A program made the position numbers and the translations under genes. From the NCBI GenBank assembly GCA_022649305.1, contig JALCNW010000001.1, positions 121,622 through 185,621 on the forward strand: 64,000 bases of DNA, written 5' to 3'. A model generated the notes under the pieces. That model did not search any database, was not told where the DNA came from, and saw only the letters and a program-made list of their open reading frames with translations. The DNA comes from Enterobacter sp. GTDB lineage: Bacteria; Pseudomonadota; Gammaproteobacteria; Enterobacterales; Enterobacteriaceae. Within the stretch, counting starts at the first letter, position 1. Each line of letters starts with the position of its first letter. This document shows, piece after piece, positions 33,041 to 44,639 of the stretch.

Positions 33041-34402
33041 TTACGCTTTATCCGGATCGCTGATGGGCTGGCGAACCAGGAATATATAGGCCAATGCACC
33101 CAGTGCGGTGACGCAGCCGCAGATAATCAGCGCCAGGCGGAAGGAGTGCGTGGTATCAACAATATAGCCGGTGATAATGGGCGCGAATGACGCACAAATG
33201 AAGCTGGCGAAATTTTGAATGCTGCCCACCGAGGCGGTCATGCGTGAAGCGACCGCGACGTGAATCAACCCCCAGCAAGACGTTCCGGCAAAGTGGATGC
33301 AGAATAACGCCATGCCGATCAACAACACTGCGCTCATCGACGTTGTGGCATTTGGCACCACGAAGGTAAATGCCGCAGAACACAGCATCCCGGCAATGAT
33401 ACAAATTTTACGGCTCTTAATCGGTGCCATCCCGCGTTTGACCAACCCATCCGTCACGTAGCCGTTAATCAGCATCCCCGCCGCACCAAACAGGAAGGGA
33501 ATCGCTGCCATCAGACCCGTGCTTTTAAGATCCAGGTTATAGGCCGTTTGCAGATAGCCCGGTAGCCACGCCAGATAAAGCCATGCCGTGTAGTTGATCC
33601 CACTGAAGCCAAGCATCATTCCCCACATCGTGCGATTGCGGAACAGGCTGCGCCATTCGGCAAAGCTCAGGGGATTACGACGCGCGTTGACGCTACCAGC
33701 ATTCAGATATGCCTGCTCAACGGCGGTGAGTTCAATTTGCTCGCGGTTGCGGTACAGCATATACCAGCCAATCGCGAGGAAGATGCCCAGAATACCGATG
33801 GTAATAAACATCCCGCGCCAGCCCATTACCAGCATCATGGCCGCCAAAATGGGGGGACTAAGCGCGACGCCGATAGTGGAAGCGGCATTGAAGAAGCCCA
33901 TCGGGCGACCGCGCTCTTTGATATTAAACCAGTCGTTAATTACCTTAACGCCGCACGGGTTCATAGGCGCTTCACCTATCCCCATACCAATACGCACCAG
34001 CACAAACTGAGTGAAGGTGTGGACCATGCCGGACATCGCCTGAAAGAGCGACCAGAAGAACATGCCCAGGCCGAGCATAATGCGAGGCCCTTTGCGATCC
34101 AGTAGCGGACCGCAGGGCAACTGAGCGATGCCGTAAGCCAGGGAGAAGACGGATAACAACGCGCCGATTTGCGTGGCGCTCAGCCCCATTTCCTCGCGGA
34201 TGGTTAAATTCGCCACCGACAGCGAACTGCGATCGAGATAATTAATTACCGCTGCAAAAAATAAAAGAATCATCGCGGTGGTTTGAATACGTTTAATTCT
34301 GCTACTACGTTGAACCATACCCTCTGGCGGGACAGAAATATCCACAGGTGAGGGGGCGTCAAATGAAGAACGCGGGTCGAGGGTGATGTTATCTTTTTCC
34401 AC
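33041..34402 (-). CDS. lgoT: L-galactonate MFS transporter LgoT (YjiZ)
   Basis: A 453-residue major facilitator of the anion:cation symporter group with 12 membrane helices. It matches E. coli LgoT along its length (MEKDNITLDPRSSFDAPSPV; INYLDRSSLSVANLTIREEM; GFFNAASTIGVALSPPILAA). It imports L-galactonate. It is downstream of lgoR on the same strand, with lgoD divergent: the complete first steps of L-galactonate use, feeding D-tagaturonate into the galacturonate pathway. Confidence 0.95.
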   Translation of the reverse strand: MEKDNITLDPRSSFDAPSPVDISVPPEGMVQRSSRIKRIQTTAMILLFFAAVINYLDRSSLSVANLTIREEMGLSATQIGALLSVFSLAYGIAQLPCGPLLDRKGPRIMLGLGMFFWSLFQAMSGMVHTFTQFVLVRIGMGIGEAPMNPCGVKVINDWFNIKERGRPMGFFNAASTIGVALSPPILAAMMLVMGWRGMFITIGILGIFLAIGWYMLYRNREQIELTAVEQAYLNAGSVNARRNPLSFAEWRSLFRNRTMWGMMLGFSGINYTAWLYLAWLPGYLQTAYNLDLKSTGLMAAIPFLFGAAGMLINGYVTDGLVKRGMAPIKSRKICIIAGMLCSAAFTFVVPNATTSMSAVLLIGMALFCIHFAGTSCWGLIHVAVASRMTASVGSIQNFASFICASFAPIITGYIVDTTHSFRLALIICGCVTALGALAYIFLVRQPISDPDKA

Positions 34403-34619
34403 GCCGAACTCCTGAATCTTATCGTTTTATTATCTGCGTGACATGCTTTGACGCAGGGTTATTTTTACGTTCGGTGATAAATCCATTATTTTCACCTTCG
34501 CTCACGAAATGTTTTAATGCAGTCGACCTGTCGTGAGCATAGGTAAAGGGAAAATATCTGGTGTTTGAATTTTAATAAAACCGTGCACCAGACAGGAGTT
34601 TGCTGTTTTTAATCGGTTC

Positions 34620-35534
34620 TTAATGTTGGGGAAATTGGCTTTGAGCGATCGAGCGAATCATCGATTGTTTAGCAGAATTCAGATGGTTGCAGAGTGCCAG
34701 GGTCGCATCCAGATCGCTGCGGCAAATCAGGGCGCTGAGGATCGTCATATGTTCGTCTATGGCGATAATGTTGCGTTGCTTGAGGTCGCTCTCATCCCAC
34801 TGGTAATGGAAGTGGAAAATGACGGAGATTATCTCAAGTGACTGATTAAAAAATATATTATCAGCAGCAGACAGCAGCAGAGCGTGAAAATCCCGGTCAA
34901 GCTGCGAGAACATGCGAAAGCTATTGCCGATGCTGTCGCGCAGCATCCTGTGGCGTTCTAAAAGCGTTTTCGCCTGTAGCCAGCGCGGATCGCCGTCGGG
35001 CAGGTTGAGGAAATGCTGTAGCGCGTGAGTTTCCAGCATTTCCCGCAGCTCAAACAGCTGCTCGGCATAGGCTTGATCAAACTGCTTCATGCTCCACTGG
35101 CCGCGTTTTTCGCTCTGGATAAGATTGTAACGTCCAAATTTCAAAAGATATTCACGCACCACTACAGGGCTGACGCCCGCCGTTCGAGCCAACTGTATTT
35201 CGGAAAAAGTTTCGCCTGCGCGCAACTGACGCTGGTTGATCATGGCGAAAAACGCCTGCTCGAAAATGCGATTTTGTTCCGCCATCGACGCCGTGGTACA
35301 GGCGAAACCATCTTCGTGATCGGGGCTTCGGGTCATGACGTAATCGCTGCCAACCTGCGTGAGTACGCCGCAGTCGCGTAAATGGCCCAGCATGTGCCGC
35401 ACCGTGGTTCGGCTGATGTTGTACATTTCTGCCAGCGCGCTTTGAGAAGGCAGTGGTGAAGGGATATGGCCGCGCGCCATATCATCAATAACCTGATTAA
35501 TCACATTGTGACGTAAATTCTGCGAACGGCTCAT
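34620..35534 (-). CDS. lgoR: GntR-family regulator LgoR (YjjM)
   Basis: A 304-residue protein, identical in length to E. coli YjjM, with two winged-helix-like segments: residues about 10-65 (NISRTTVRHMLGHLRDCGVL) and a second GntR/FadR-type unit (AGVSPVVVREYLLKFGRYNL) followed by an all-helical FCD-like effector domain. It activates or controls the lgo genes for L-galactonate growth in E. coli. The start at 35534 has AAGGAG 9 bases upstream; a longer in-frame extension lacks support. Confidence 0.93.
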   Translation of the reverse strand: MSRSQNLRHNVINQVIDDMARGHIPSPLPSQSALAEMYNISRTTVRHMLGHLRDCGVLTQVGSDYVMTRSPDHEDGFACTTASMAEQNRIFEQAFFAMINQRQLRAGETFSEIQLARTAGVSPVVVREYLLKFGRYNLIQSEKRGQWSMKQFDQAYAEQLFELREMLETHALQHFLNLPDGDPRWLQAKTLLERHRMLRDSIGNSFRMFSQLDRDFHALLLSAADNIFFNQSLEIISVIFHFHYQWDESDLKQRNIIAIDEHMTILSALICRSDLDATLALCNHLNSAKQSMIRSIAQSQFPQH

Positions 35535-35672
35535 GGTGCTCTCCTTTTCTCGCATTAAAACCCGATTTAAAACATTTTTATGCGCGAGCATTCACAAAAT
35601 ACGTTTCCTGTTCCTGCGCCTGTTTATTTTTCATCGATATCTGAATCATCAAAAAAACGGGAGAGTTGAATG

Positions 35673-36695
35673 ATGTCCACAATGAATATGTTGATTTGCC
35701 AGGAGCCGAAAAAATTAATCTGGGAACAGCGTGAAATCCCTATTCCAGGTGAGGGTGAAGCGTTAATAAAAATTAAATCGGTAGGAATATGCGGGACGGA
35801 TATACATGCCTGGGGAGGCAATCAACCTTTTTTCAGCTACCCTCGCGTACTGGGGCATGAAATATGCGGTGAGATTGTCGGCCTGGGTAAAAATATTCAT
35901 CAGTTAAGAAAGGGGCAACAGGTGGCGGTGATACCGTACGTCGCTTGTCTACAGTGTCCGGCGTGCCAAAGCGGGCGCACCAACTGCTGTGAAAAAATTT
36001 CGGTGATTGGCGTTCACCAGGACGGCGGTTTTAGTGAATATCTGTCCGTTCCCGCGAATAACCTACTGGATGCAGAAGGCATTGACCCGCAAGCTGCTGC
36101 GCTTATCGAACCTTTTGCCATTAGCGCCCATGCGGTGAGACGCGCGGATATTCAGCCCGGTGACCAGGTTTTAGTGGTGGGAGCAGGGCCGATTGGCCTG
36201 GGTGCGGCAGCGATTGCCCACGCTGATGGTGCGCACGTGGTGGTGGCCGATACCAGCCCTGCGCGGCGGGAGCATGTGATCTCCCGGCTGGGATTGCCGG
36301 TTGTCGATCCGTCCGCAGATGATTTTGATACGCAGATCCGGGCGCAGTTTGATGGGGCGCTGGCGCAAAAAGTTATCGATGCCACGGGTAATCAGCATGC
36401 GATGAACAATACCGTTAATCTGATTCGACACGGCGGCAGCATCGTGTTTGTTGGCCTGTTCAAGGGCGATTTGCAGTTCTCCGATCCCGAGTTCCACAAG
36501 AAAGAGACCACCATGATGGGGAGTCGCAATGCGACGCCAGAAGATTTTGCCAAAGTGGGACGTTTGATGGCAGAAGGCCAATTGACCGCGAGAATGATGC
36601 TGACGCATCGTTTCGCCTTTCGCGAGCTGGCGGAGATTTATGAAAGCGATGTCATCAACAACCGTCACTTGATAAAAGGTGTGATTACGTTCTAA
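35673..36695 (+). CDS. lgoD: L-galactonate 5-dehydrogenase LgoD (YjjN)
   Basis: A 340-residue zinc-dependent medium-chain dehydrogenase converting L-galactonate to D-tagaturonate with NAD. The catalytic zinc site (CGTDIHAWGG, GHEICGEIVG) and the structural Cys cluster (CLQCPACQSGRTNCC) are present, as is the Rossmann motif VVGAGPIGLGAAAIA. It starts MSTMNMLICQEPKKLIWEQR, as in E. coli; an ATG three bases earlier is also possible. Divergent from lgoR with 138 bp between starts. Confidence 0.95.
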   Translation: MSTMNMLICQEPKKLIWEQREIPIPGEGEALIKIKSVGICGTDIHAWGGNQPFFSYPRVLGHEICGEIVGLGKNIHQLRKGQQVAVIPYVACLQCPACQSGRTNCCEKISVIGVHQDGGFSEYLSVPANNLLDAEGIDPQAAALIEPFAISAHAVRRADIQPGDQVLVVGAGPIGLGAAAIAHADGAHVVVADTSPARREHVISRLGLPVVDPSADDFDTQIRAQFDGALAQKVIDATGNQHAMNNTVNLIRHGGSIVFVGLFKGDLQFSDPEFHKKETTMMGSRNATPEDFAKVGRLMAEGQLTARMMLTHRFAFRELAEIYESDVINNRHLIKGVITF

Positions 36696-36705
36696 CCCTT
36701 GCCAT

Positions 36706-36734
36706 ACAGCGCCTGGCGAGTTTTTGGGCGCTGT
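36706..36734 (+). terminator. lgoD terminator
   Basis: ACAGCGCC-loop-GGCGCTGT followed by TATTTTTTATT, just after lgoD and before the convergent opgB end. Confidence 0.85.
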
Positions 36735-36773
36735 TATTTTTTATTGGTAGGGAGAGGATAACCTCTCCCTTAT

Positions 36774-39065
36774 TTAGCCTTCGGCGTTGATGATTTTGAT
36801 ATCAACCATGCCGATACCGAGCTGACGCGGTGAGTGGCCGAGAATATTGCCCTCGTTGGTAGACTGCGGTTCTGGGGGAACAATCACCACGGTGTTGCTG
36901 CGTGACGGGTTGTCGAAATGCAGCGTGGTGGTGGTGACGTCGTGACCCAGGGTGAGCGTCTGCTCTTTGTCGCCAATGCGCACCGGAATCGGTTTGCTGG
37001 CGTTCGGACCATAGGCTTTGGCGGTAATAACCAGATCGAATTTTTCTGGCAGTGGCTGGGCGTATTCGATTTTGACTTCATTCCCAAGCTGAGCGTTGGA
37101 CCAGCGTCCCCAGGATTCAGGGCGCGAGATTCCGCTAAACTGCTTCACCTCTTCAGGTGCGCCAGCGACGTTAAAGACGAAGCTGTCGGCTTTGTAGCGA
37201 ATATCGTTATCGACAATTTTGAGTAAATCGACGTTACGTTTGAAGCGATCGGTATCAATCACCGTATCCTTAAACGCCGTTTTGCCTTTCCACTGTTCTT
37301 TATCGACATGCTGCACGGTTTGCTGTCCACCCAATTGACCTTGCGATACGCACCAGTCTGTAGAGAGCGACAGCGGCTGGGACCACAGCTGGCCCATTTT
37401 GTAACAACGGTCGATCCAGACGAAGTTGTCGCGCGGGGCGAAGTCAGCAAGCTGGAAGCGCAGCGGGGCAGAATATTCGCTTTCTGGCAGCGGTTCGACG
37501 CGGTTATCGGATACCCGTAAAAGCAGAGGCAAACGGAAGTGGCTGCCGGAGAAGGCGATCATGCCTTTATGCCGATCGATGGTGAAATCCTTCATCTCTT
37601 TCGGGAAATTCCACAGGCGAATGACATCCGGCTTCCACGCCAGTATTTTTTCCTTGATGTTGAGGAATACTTCAGAGAGCGACTGCCCTGAAAGGCTGCT
37701 GCGCCCGAGGCCGATAAAGTTATCGCCGCCCATGATATCCAGCACGGTTGCGCCGTTGTCCATGGTATTTCGTTTGGTCGCAATAACCTCCTGCTGCGGC
37801 TTGTCACCACGCATGACAAAGAACAGATTGCTGCGATCCATTTTATTCAGTGCATCCCACGCGGTGTTTTTCATCGCCAGATGGTCGGAGGAGACAACAA
37901 TCACCGTGTTTTTGAAGTAAGGGGAAGCTTTGATTTTGTTGATAAACGCCGCGATATGCTCCTGGCTACAGGTCACCGCGCTGAATGACTGGTTGGCTTT
38001 ACCGTTGATCTCATAGCTTTTACGTTGGCAGGTTCGCGAGATAAAACCGTCCGGGTGATGGGTATCTACCGTCAGCGCAAAAAGCGAGAAGCGCTTGCCT
38101 GATTTGGACAGTTCCTCGAACTTTTTCCAGGTTTCATCCAGTACCGTGTCGTCGTAAAAACCCCAGTCGTTGCGATAGCTTGGATCTGCAACGGTGGTTT
38201 TTAGCTCTTCTGCACCGTACAGATGCTCAAACCCGTGGGATTTCAGGAACACGTCTTTACCGGCGAAGCGCAGGTTGGCTCCCTGCATAAAGTAGTTTTC
38301 ATAGCCGGAGTTTTTCAGGATATCGCCGAGACAAATATTCTGCGGGAAGAAGCTCGACATGGAGGCAGAGGCATTGCCTTCGAACGGCGCAAACAGCGGG
38401 ATGCCGCACTGGGAAGCGACCATGCCAGCGATAGTGTAATCGGTGCCCGGGAGTTGCGCCGTATGGCTGAAATCAAGCCCTTCGTTTTTCAACGCGCCTA
38501 ATTCTGGCGTCAGGTCCGGGAACGCGTCATTGTCGAAATAGGTGCGTTCAAGACTTTCGCCATAAATGTAAACCAGGTTGAGCTTAGGATTGACGATCTG
38601 TTTTGAAGGTTCTTTGTAATACGCGACGAAATCAGGATCGCCATCACGCGACTGAGACTTTACCAGTTCGGTAATCTGATGGAAGGCCGGGCTTGCATCG
38701 ACAGACCCAAGTGCCAGCACTAACGCCAGCAGGCTGTAACCCAAATGGTGCGGACGATGACGCCGACGGCGCAGCACCCAACCGAGCGTGCCGAAAACGA
38801 CAACCAGTGCCAGCACGAGACCAATACCTGGAAGTATGTACTTACTAACACCAGCACCCGTCAGGCTATTGGTCAGGGTGTAGAGTACGGCGTCGTTAAT
38901 ACCGTCACCGGTAAAGTAATCGCTGGCGTAAAGCGTAATGTTCAAAACAATAAAAAGCCCTAACACCGTTAATGTGGCGACAAACCACCAGGTGTTGCGA
39001 CCCGCTTTCCAGGCATAAATGCCGATGGAAGCTAAAAATAGGGCAAGGGATATAAACTCTGACAA
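36774..39065 (-). CDS. opgB: phosphoglycerol transferase I OpgB (MdoB)
   Basis: A 763-residue membrane enzyme, the same length as E. coli OpgB, that transfers phosphoglycerol from phosphatidylglycerol to membrane-derived osmoregulated periplasmic glucans. Four N-terminal membrane helices (residues about 1-140) are followed by a large periplasmic alkaline-phosphatase-fold domain with [19 protein letters not shown] (nucleophile region), [20 protein letters not shown] and [20 protein letters not shown]. Monocistronic, as in E. coli. Confidence 0.96.
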   Translation of the reverse strand: MSEFISLALFLASIGIYAWKAGRNTWWFVATLTVLGLFIVLNITLYASDYFTGDGINDAVLYTLTNSLTGAGVSKYILPGIGLVLALVVVFGTLGWVLRRRRHRPHHLGYSLLALVLALGSVDASPAFHQITELVKSQSRDGDPDFVAYYKEPSKQIVNPKLNLVYIYGESLERTYFDNDAFPDLTPELGALKNEGLDFSHTAQLPGTDYTIAGMVASQCGIPLFAPFEGNASASMSSFFPQNICLGDILKNSGYENYFMQGANLRFAGKDVFLKSHGFEHLYGAEELKTTVADPSYRNDWGFYDDTVLDETWKKFEELSKSGKRFSLFALTVDTHHPDGFISRTCQRKSYEINGKANQSFSAVTCSQEHIAAFINKIKASPYFKNTVIVVSSDHLAMKNTAWDALNKMDRSNLFFVMRGDKPQQEVIATKRNTMDNGATVLDIMGGDNFIGLGRSSLSGQSLSEVFLNIKEKILAWKPDVIRLWNFPKEMKDFTIDRHKGMIAFSGSHFRLPLLLRVSDNRVEPLPESEYSAPLRFQLADFAPRDNFVWIDRCYKMGQLWSQPLSLSTDWCVSQGQLGGQQTVQHVDKEQWKGKTAFKDTVIDTDRFKRNVDLLKIVDNDIRYKADSFVFNVAGAPEEVKQFSGISRPESWGRWSNAQLGNEVKIEYAQPLPEKFDLVITAKAYGPNASKPIPVRIGDKEQTLTLGHDVTTTTLHFDNPSRSNTVVIVPPEPQSTNEGNILGHSPRQLGIGMVDIKIINAEG

Positions 39066-39332
39066 CAGCTTATCCTCAATAGCGCCAGTATCTTAGCTGG
39101 CTATCTGATTATTTTTTGGTAAGACAATTTAATGGCGAAGTCACGTAGCTGCAATTCTAGTGTCACTAAAATGTGCTGTTGTTAGGATTTGGTTTAGAAA
39201 TCGAAATCTTTGAACCTCATCGCATCCCGTGACCCGTGGGCTGAAACCGAGGCTGGAGGGTAAATGATTCTGACGCCGCGTTGTCAGAATAGCGTAACCA
39301 TCGCGGCGTGTTGTGACCGAAAATGGGATGAA

Positions 39333-39818
39333 TCAGGAGAGGAAATTAACGCCTTGTTTTAGCACCAAATCACAGGCTTGTGTTTTGACCTTTTTCGCCA
39401 GCGCAGAATCACCAAGCGTGCTCAGGTTTAACTGTTGGCCGTTTTGCGCGTTCAGAAGACCTTGAATACCGTCCATGTAGTTGGTGTCCTGCTTCTGTTC
39501 CTGGGTATCCAGACCCAGCTTGCCCAGTACCTGATTTTTGATGTTTTGCGTATCGGTCACCGAGGCGAGTTTCTGCTTCGCGCAGTATCCAAGAATACCG
39601 GCTGCGTTGTTCATCGTGCCTGCGCTCAGGCTCTGACTGCTGTTACCCAGCAGGCTGGTGAGGGAAGAGGCAGACAATCCACCGTTCTGGGTACTGCTGC
39701 TCTCTTTCGTCAGTTCGTTTGCGGCGCTGGAGAGGGAATCCTGCCAGGATGCGGCGTGTGCGGCACCGCTAAGCAGGATGAAACTGAATGCGGTGCTGAG
39801 AAGAAGATTTTTTTTCAT
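39333..39818 (-). CDS. yjjA: DUF2501 secreted protein YjjA
   Basis: A 161-residue periplasmic protein. The signal peptide spans residues 1-22 (ending AHA). The mature protein is Ser/Asn/Gln-rich with GILGYCAKQKLASVTDTQNI and a second Cys near the C-terminus (VKTQACDLVLKQGVNFLS), the two Cys perhaps forming a disulfide. Matches E. coli YjjA; function unknown. The start at 39818 gives the signal peptide; an upstream extension is ignored. Confidence 0.92.
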   Translation of the reverse strand: MKKNLLLSTAFSFILLSGAAHAASWQDSLSSAANELTKESSSTQNGGLSASSLTSLLGNSSQSLSAGTMNNAAGILGYCAKQKLASVTDTQNIKNQVLGKLGLDTQEQKQDTNYMDGIQGLLNAQNGQQLNLSTLGDSALAKKVKTQACDLVLKQGVNFLS

Positions 39819-39904
39819 GATGTTAACTCGAAGAGTGGCCCTTTTCGGGCTGAAAGTTACGCCAGTATATACCGTGCGATCCACTCGTCCTCCCTGGAAA
39901 TATC

Positions 39905-40642
39905 CTAATACTCTTTCCCGGTGACGCGACTGCGGAAGCTCCCCCAGTCAAAAATGACGTACAGGCTGTTACCCAGCTTCATACGATCCATGACGCGATC
40001 GCCCAGCAAACGGGTCATTTCGTCGATATTGTGGTTGGTGAGCATGCCCGTCGGGCGCTTAGAGGAGGATCGGCGATCCACAATCTGGTTAATGATGACT
40101 TTCTCATAACGTGATTCCGTCTGGACGCCGATTTCGTCGATCACCAGCAGATCCACATTACTCAAATCGTTGAGCAGTTGCTCTTCGCTGGTTTCACGGT
40201 TGCTGAAGGTATCTTTCATCGCTGACATGATGTCGGCAACGGTGATAATCAGCACCGATTTGCCGCGCAGCAGCAGCTCATTGCAAATAGCGGCGGCGAG
40301 ATGGTTCTTACCGGTACCTGGCTTGCCGCTAAAGATAAAGCTGGCGATATTACCGTCGAATTCATCCACGTACTGACGCGCCTGACTCAACGCGTTCATT
40401 TGTCCCTGCGATTCCACTTTGTAATTATCGAAAGAGCAGTTCTGGTGTAACGGACGGATCCCTGAGCGGTTAAAGGTTCGCTGCATTTTCATGGCGCGGT
40501 TTTCACGGGCAAGGGCGGCCGCGCGAAGTTCACCCTGTTCTTTTTGCCAGGCTAACAGCTCTTCGCCCGTGGTGAAGGCCGGTTTAACATTTGCAGGCAT
40601 CATTTTTTGTAGACGCTTCATCAGCTCGCCGACATTTTTCAT
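39905..40642 (-). CDS. dnaC: DNA replication protein DnaC
   Basis: A 245-residue helicase loader, the same length as in E. coli. The N-terminal DnaB-binding region ([20 protein letters not shown]) is followed by an AAA+ domain with Walker A GKPGTGKN at 106-113, Walker B LLVIDEIG, and the family's [18 protein letters not shown] (sensor I) segment. It loads DnaB at oriC and in PriA-dependent restart. It overlaps dnaT by 4 bp (ATGA). Confidence 0.97.
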   Translation of the reverse strand: MKNVGELMKRLQKMMPANVKPAFTTGEELLAWQKEQGELRAAALARENRAMKMQRTFNRSGIRPLHQNCSFDNYKVESQGQMNALSQARQYVDEFDGNIASFIFSGKPGTGKNHLAAAICNELLLRGKSVLIITVADIMSAMKDTFSNRETSEEQLLNDLSNVDLLVIDEIGVQTESRYEKVIINQIVDRRSSSKRPTGMLTNHNIDEMTRLLGDRVMDRMKLGNSLYVIFDWGSFRSRVTGKEY

Positions 40643-41184
40643 TTGGCACCTCGGAACCCGTGAGGGATCTGTGTATCCGGTTGTGAAAAGGTATTGATAT
40701 CACGTTTTGGCTGACCGCCATTACCGGCGCGATTGATCTGCACGCTGCGGGCGAGCTTTTGCTGCCACTGTACATGGTGGAAGACTTTGCCTTCTGCCTG
40801 CCAGTAAGCGACAAACGCGGCGAGCTCCTCTGCTGTGACGGGCTGCGTCAGCGCGATGCCCCACAGTGCGGCCTGACGCTGGAAATCCGCATCGGGTTGC
40901 CAGCCCGCATACATGGGGAATTTCCCCATCGGCACGGCAATCGGGGTGCTGGCCGGTTCTTCGAAGAATTGCGTTTCCAGAGTGACATCGCTTGCCGGAC
41001 GCGACAAGCGCGCTTCGATATCCAGAAGCTCGGCCAGACGTTCAGGGGTTATCGCGTAGAAAGCTGGCGCATTGTCGGCAAATACGGCGATGGTGCCGCC
41101 TTCGGCATGTGTCAGAGCGCTTTGAGGATCGCGCATAAAGGCATCAATACCCGCGACGCTGGTGGTCAGGATTCTGGAAGACAT
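40639..41184 (-). CDS. dnaT: primosomal protein DnaT
   Basis: A 181-residue primosome component needed for PriA/PriB replication restart. Start [20 protein letters not shown]; the C-terminal part [20 protein letters not shown] is the conserved DnaT domain that binds single-stranded DNA. It leads the dnaT-dnaC operon with a 4-bp overlap. Confidence 0.96.
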   Translation of the reverse strand: MSSRILTTSVAGIDAFMRDPQSALTHAEGGTIAVFADNAPAFYAITPERLAELLDIEARLSRPASDVTLETQFFEEPASTPIAVPMGKFPMYAGWQPDADFQRQAALWGIALTQPVTAEELAAFVAYWQAEGKVFHHVQWQQKLARSVQINRAGNGGQPKRDINTFSQPDTQIPHGFRGAK

Positions 41185-41257
41185 AATACTTTCTCTGGTG
41201 GATTACTACGGACGCACTATGGGCTTATGGTAGCACAGAGAGGGTGGGGCAGGTGAA

Positions 41258-41279
41258 CCCTCTCCCGAAGGGGAGAGGG
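41258..41279. repeat. CCCTCTCCC palindrome, copy 3
   Basis: CCCTCTCCC-GAAG-GGGAGAGGG, between ohr (ends 41289) and dnaT; the third copy of the repeat core seen at 26515 and 27767. Confidence 0.72.
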
Positions 41280-41288
41280 AGGTAACGA

Positions 41289-41717
41289 TTAGGCAATAAT
41301 GTTCAGCGTTACGTCGATATTTCCACGCGTGGCGTTAGAGTAAGGACAAACGATATGCGCTGCATCAACCAGTTTTTTGGCTTCTGACGGGTCCATACCT
41401 TCGACGTGAATGTTCAGTTTTGCTTCGATGCCGAAACCGGTCGGCAAGGGTCCGATACCGACTTCACCTTCAATAAATGCTTCTTTAGGCAAGGCAATTT
41501 TGTCGCGAGCAGAGACAAACTTCATCGCGCCCAGAAAACAGGCCGAGTAACCTGCCGCAAACAGCTGTTCCGGGTTGGTGACGTCGCCACCCATTCCGCC
41601 CATCTCTTTTGGAACACCTAGCTTAACGTCAAGTACGCCATCGGAAGAGGTTGCACGGCCATCACGGCCTCCAGTGGCTTTTGCTTTGGCGGTATAAACA
41701 ACTTTTTCTAAAGACAT
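41289..41717 (-). CDS. ohr: organic hydroperoxide resistance protein Ohr
   Basis: A 142-residue Ohr/OsmC thiol peroxidase that reduces organic hydroperoxides. The redox pair is C60 (AGYSACFLG) and C124 (HIVCPYSNAT), the order and spacing of true Ohr. It starts MSLEKVVYTAKAKATGGRDG. AGGAACC lies before the ATG at 41717. It is downstream of ohrR on the same strand, with its own palindromic operator in the 82-bp gap, the classic arrangement. This gene pair is not at this site in E. coli. Confidence 0.93.
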   Translation of the reverse strand: MSLEKVVYTAKAKATGGRDGRATSSDGVLDVKLGVPKEMGGMGGDVTNPEQLFAAGYSACFLGAMKFVSARDKIALPKEAFIEGEVGIGPLPTGFGIEAKLNIHVEGMDPSEAKKLVDAAHIVCPYSNATRGNIDVTLNIIA

Positions 41718-41743
41718 GGTAGGTTCCTCATTTTGTTTTTTGT

Positions 41744-41760
41744 GCGCTATTAAATAGCGC
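41744..41760. promoter_or_regulatory. OhrR operator
   Basis: GCGCTATT-A-AATAGCGC is a perfect 17-bp palindrome 26 bp before ohr. A half site (ATAGCGC, 42266-42272) also lies before ohrR, consistent with autoregulation. Confidence 0.75.
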
Positions 41761-41799
41761 GCGATATACATGGGTAAATAAATACAATTAACGATTACC

Positions 41800-42252
41800 T
41801 TAGGCGCGATGGAGCTGCTGGCGCAGTTTCTCCAGTTCATGCTTGAGCGCAAGCATCGTGTCGACATCACATTGTGCAGCGCATCCTACGGCCTGAGGGA
41901 TGTTCAGAGCCTGCTGCTGCAACTCACGACCTTCCTCACTCAATGTGACCGCCACCTGGCGTTCATCCTGACGTGAGCGCTGACGAGAAATTAAGCCTGC
42001 GCTTTCAAGGCGTTTCAGCAGCGGTGTTAACGTTGCTGAATCCAGAAACAAACGTTCGCCAATGTCCGACACCGTGATGTCATCCTGCTCCCAAAGTACC
42101 AGCATCACCAGATACTGTGGGTAGGTCAGCTTGAGCGGTGCCAGCAGTTGCCGGTACAGCTTATTCAGCGCCAAGTTTGTCGAGTAAAGCGCAAAGCAGA
42201 GCTGGTTATCCAGCATCAAGGCGGTAGTGGTATCGTTCGTTTTCGCGTTCAT
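41800..42252 (-). CDS. ohrR: organic-peroxide-sensing MarR-family repressor OhrR
   Basis: A 150-residue winged-helix repressor. The peroxide-reactive cysteine is C19 in DNQLCFALY, the diagnostic OhrR motif. The DNA-binding region is [20 protein letters not shown] followed by the wing [15 protein letters not shown]. Oxidation of the Cys by an organic hydroperoxide releases it from the ohr operator. There is another Cys pair near residues 123-127 ([10 protein letters not shown]), as in two-Cys OhrR types. Confidence 0.93.
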   Translation of the reverse strand: MNAKTNDTTTALMLDNQLCFALYSTNLALNKLYRQLLAPLKLTYPQYLVMLVLWEQDDITVSDIGERLFLDSATLTPLLKRLESAGLISRQRSRQDERQVAVTLSEEGRELQQQALNIPQAVGCAAQCDVDTMLALKHELEKLRQQLHRA

Positions 42253-42293
42253 AGTATGAATATAGATAGCGCACGATTTAATTGCAAGCGATT

Positions 42294-42935
42294 TTATGGA
42301 CAGGTATAACGCAGAGCGACCTGAACGGCCATTTTGCGGTAGTGCTGGCGCTGGGTATGTTCATCCGCACCCTCTTCAAACAGGAGGGTGAAGGTGTAGC
42401 TATTAGCGACATAATGAAAGCTAAAGCTGCTGATCAGGCGATGGAGATCGCGCGCGTCTACGGTCTGATTAAACAGCTGTTTTTCTTTACCGCGATGCAG
42501 GATCGCTTCGAGCAGTTCGAGGGCGCTACGGTTGACCTGACGTAAATAGCTGGATTGCTGCATAAAGCGGCCACGCTGCATGTTCTCCATGCAGATAATG
42601 CGTATGTAATCAGGGTGATCGGCGTGGTAGTCAAAGGTGGCCTCAACCAGATGCACTAATGCTTCCACCGGTGGCATTCCTGCCAGACTCAGCTGCTTTT
42701 CGCTGGCACGAATCTGCGTATAAACATACTCAAGAGTCTGAAGATAAAGGCCTTCTTTATTTTTATAGTGATAGACCACCATGCGCTTGGTCGTCCCCGC
42801 CTTTTCAGCAATCTGTTCCATTCGCGCGCCGTTCAGCCCGTACTCGGCGAACAACGTAATCGCGCTGTGAAAAATTTTGTCCTTCAGACTGGCGTCTTGA
42901 TTGTGGTCGGGAAATTCGCTGCCAGGGTTTGCCAC
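42294..42935 (-). CDS. TetR-family transcriptional regulator
   Basis: A 213-residue repressor. The N-terminal helix-turn-helix is residues about 18-65 ([20 protein letters not shown], then [20 protein letters not shown]). The C-terminal ligand domain ([20 protein letters not shown]) resembles TetR regulators of the RutR/NicS-like group. No divergent enzyme gene is adjacent; ohrR lies downstream on the same strand (41 bp) and yjjB upstream, so its target is unclear. Confidence 0.85.
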   Translation of the reverse strand: MANPGSEFPDHNQDASLKDKIFHSAITLFAEYGLNGARMEQIAEKAGTTKRMVVYHYKNKEGLYLQTLEYVYTQIRASEKQLSLAGMPPVEALVHLVEATFDYHADHPDYIRIICMENMQRGRFMQQSSYLRQVNRSALELLEAILHRGKEKQLFNQTVDARDLHRLISSFSFHYVANSYTFTLLFEEGADEHTQRQHYRKMAVQVALRYTCP

Positions 42936-43001
42936 ATCCTCTCCTTACTTCACCAAACAGAATGCGGGGATTATCACCATGGCAGCGTGAGAACACAAAT
43001 C

Positions 43002-44242
<1,241 letters not shown>

Positions 44243-44639
44243 GAATTGCCCTGAACAAAAGTAAACGCCAGACGGTCTGGAATGCTTACTTGTAGCACGA
44301 AGCATGGCCTCTCATGCGCTGGACCAGATCAACTTTTGTGCGATAAACGATGAGATCCTGCAACGTGACGTTAATTCCATATTTATTCGTATGGTGAATG
44401 ATTATTTATTCATTTTATGTTTATTGTTTAAGTTTTTCTTATTATTGATTTAAGTCTTGATGAGTTAATTTTTACTTTATGTTGTGCGATATTAGTAATG
44501 TTTTGGGCGTTTCTTAAATGATTAGATATGTTGCTAATAAATCCAGCACTTTAAAGATTAACGTTCAGGGATGGAGCACCTTTCCGAAAAGGTGTTTTAA
44601 ACGTTATAAAATTAATTCATGAAAGGATTCGGAGAACCT
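44243..44639. other. yjjP / yjjQ intergenic region
   Basis: A 397-bp gap, very AT-rich from about 44380 to 44540. In E. coli the yjjQ-bglJ operon is silenced by H-NS and opened by LeuO, and this composition fits the same control. No ORF or RNA gene is visible. Confidence 0.6.
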
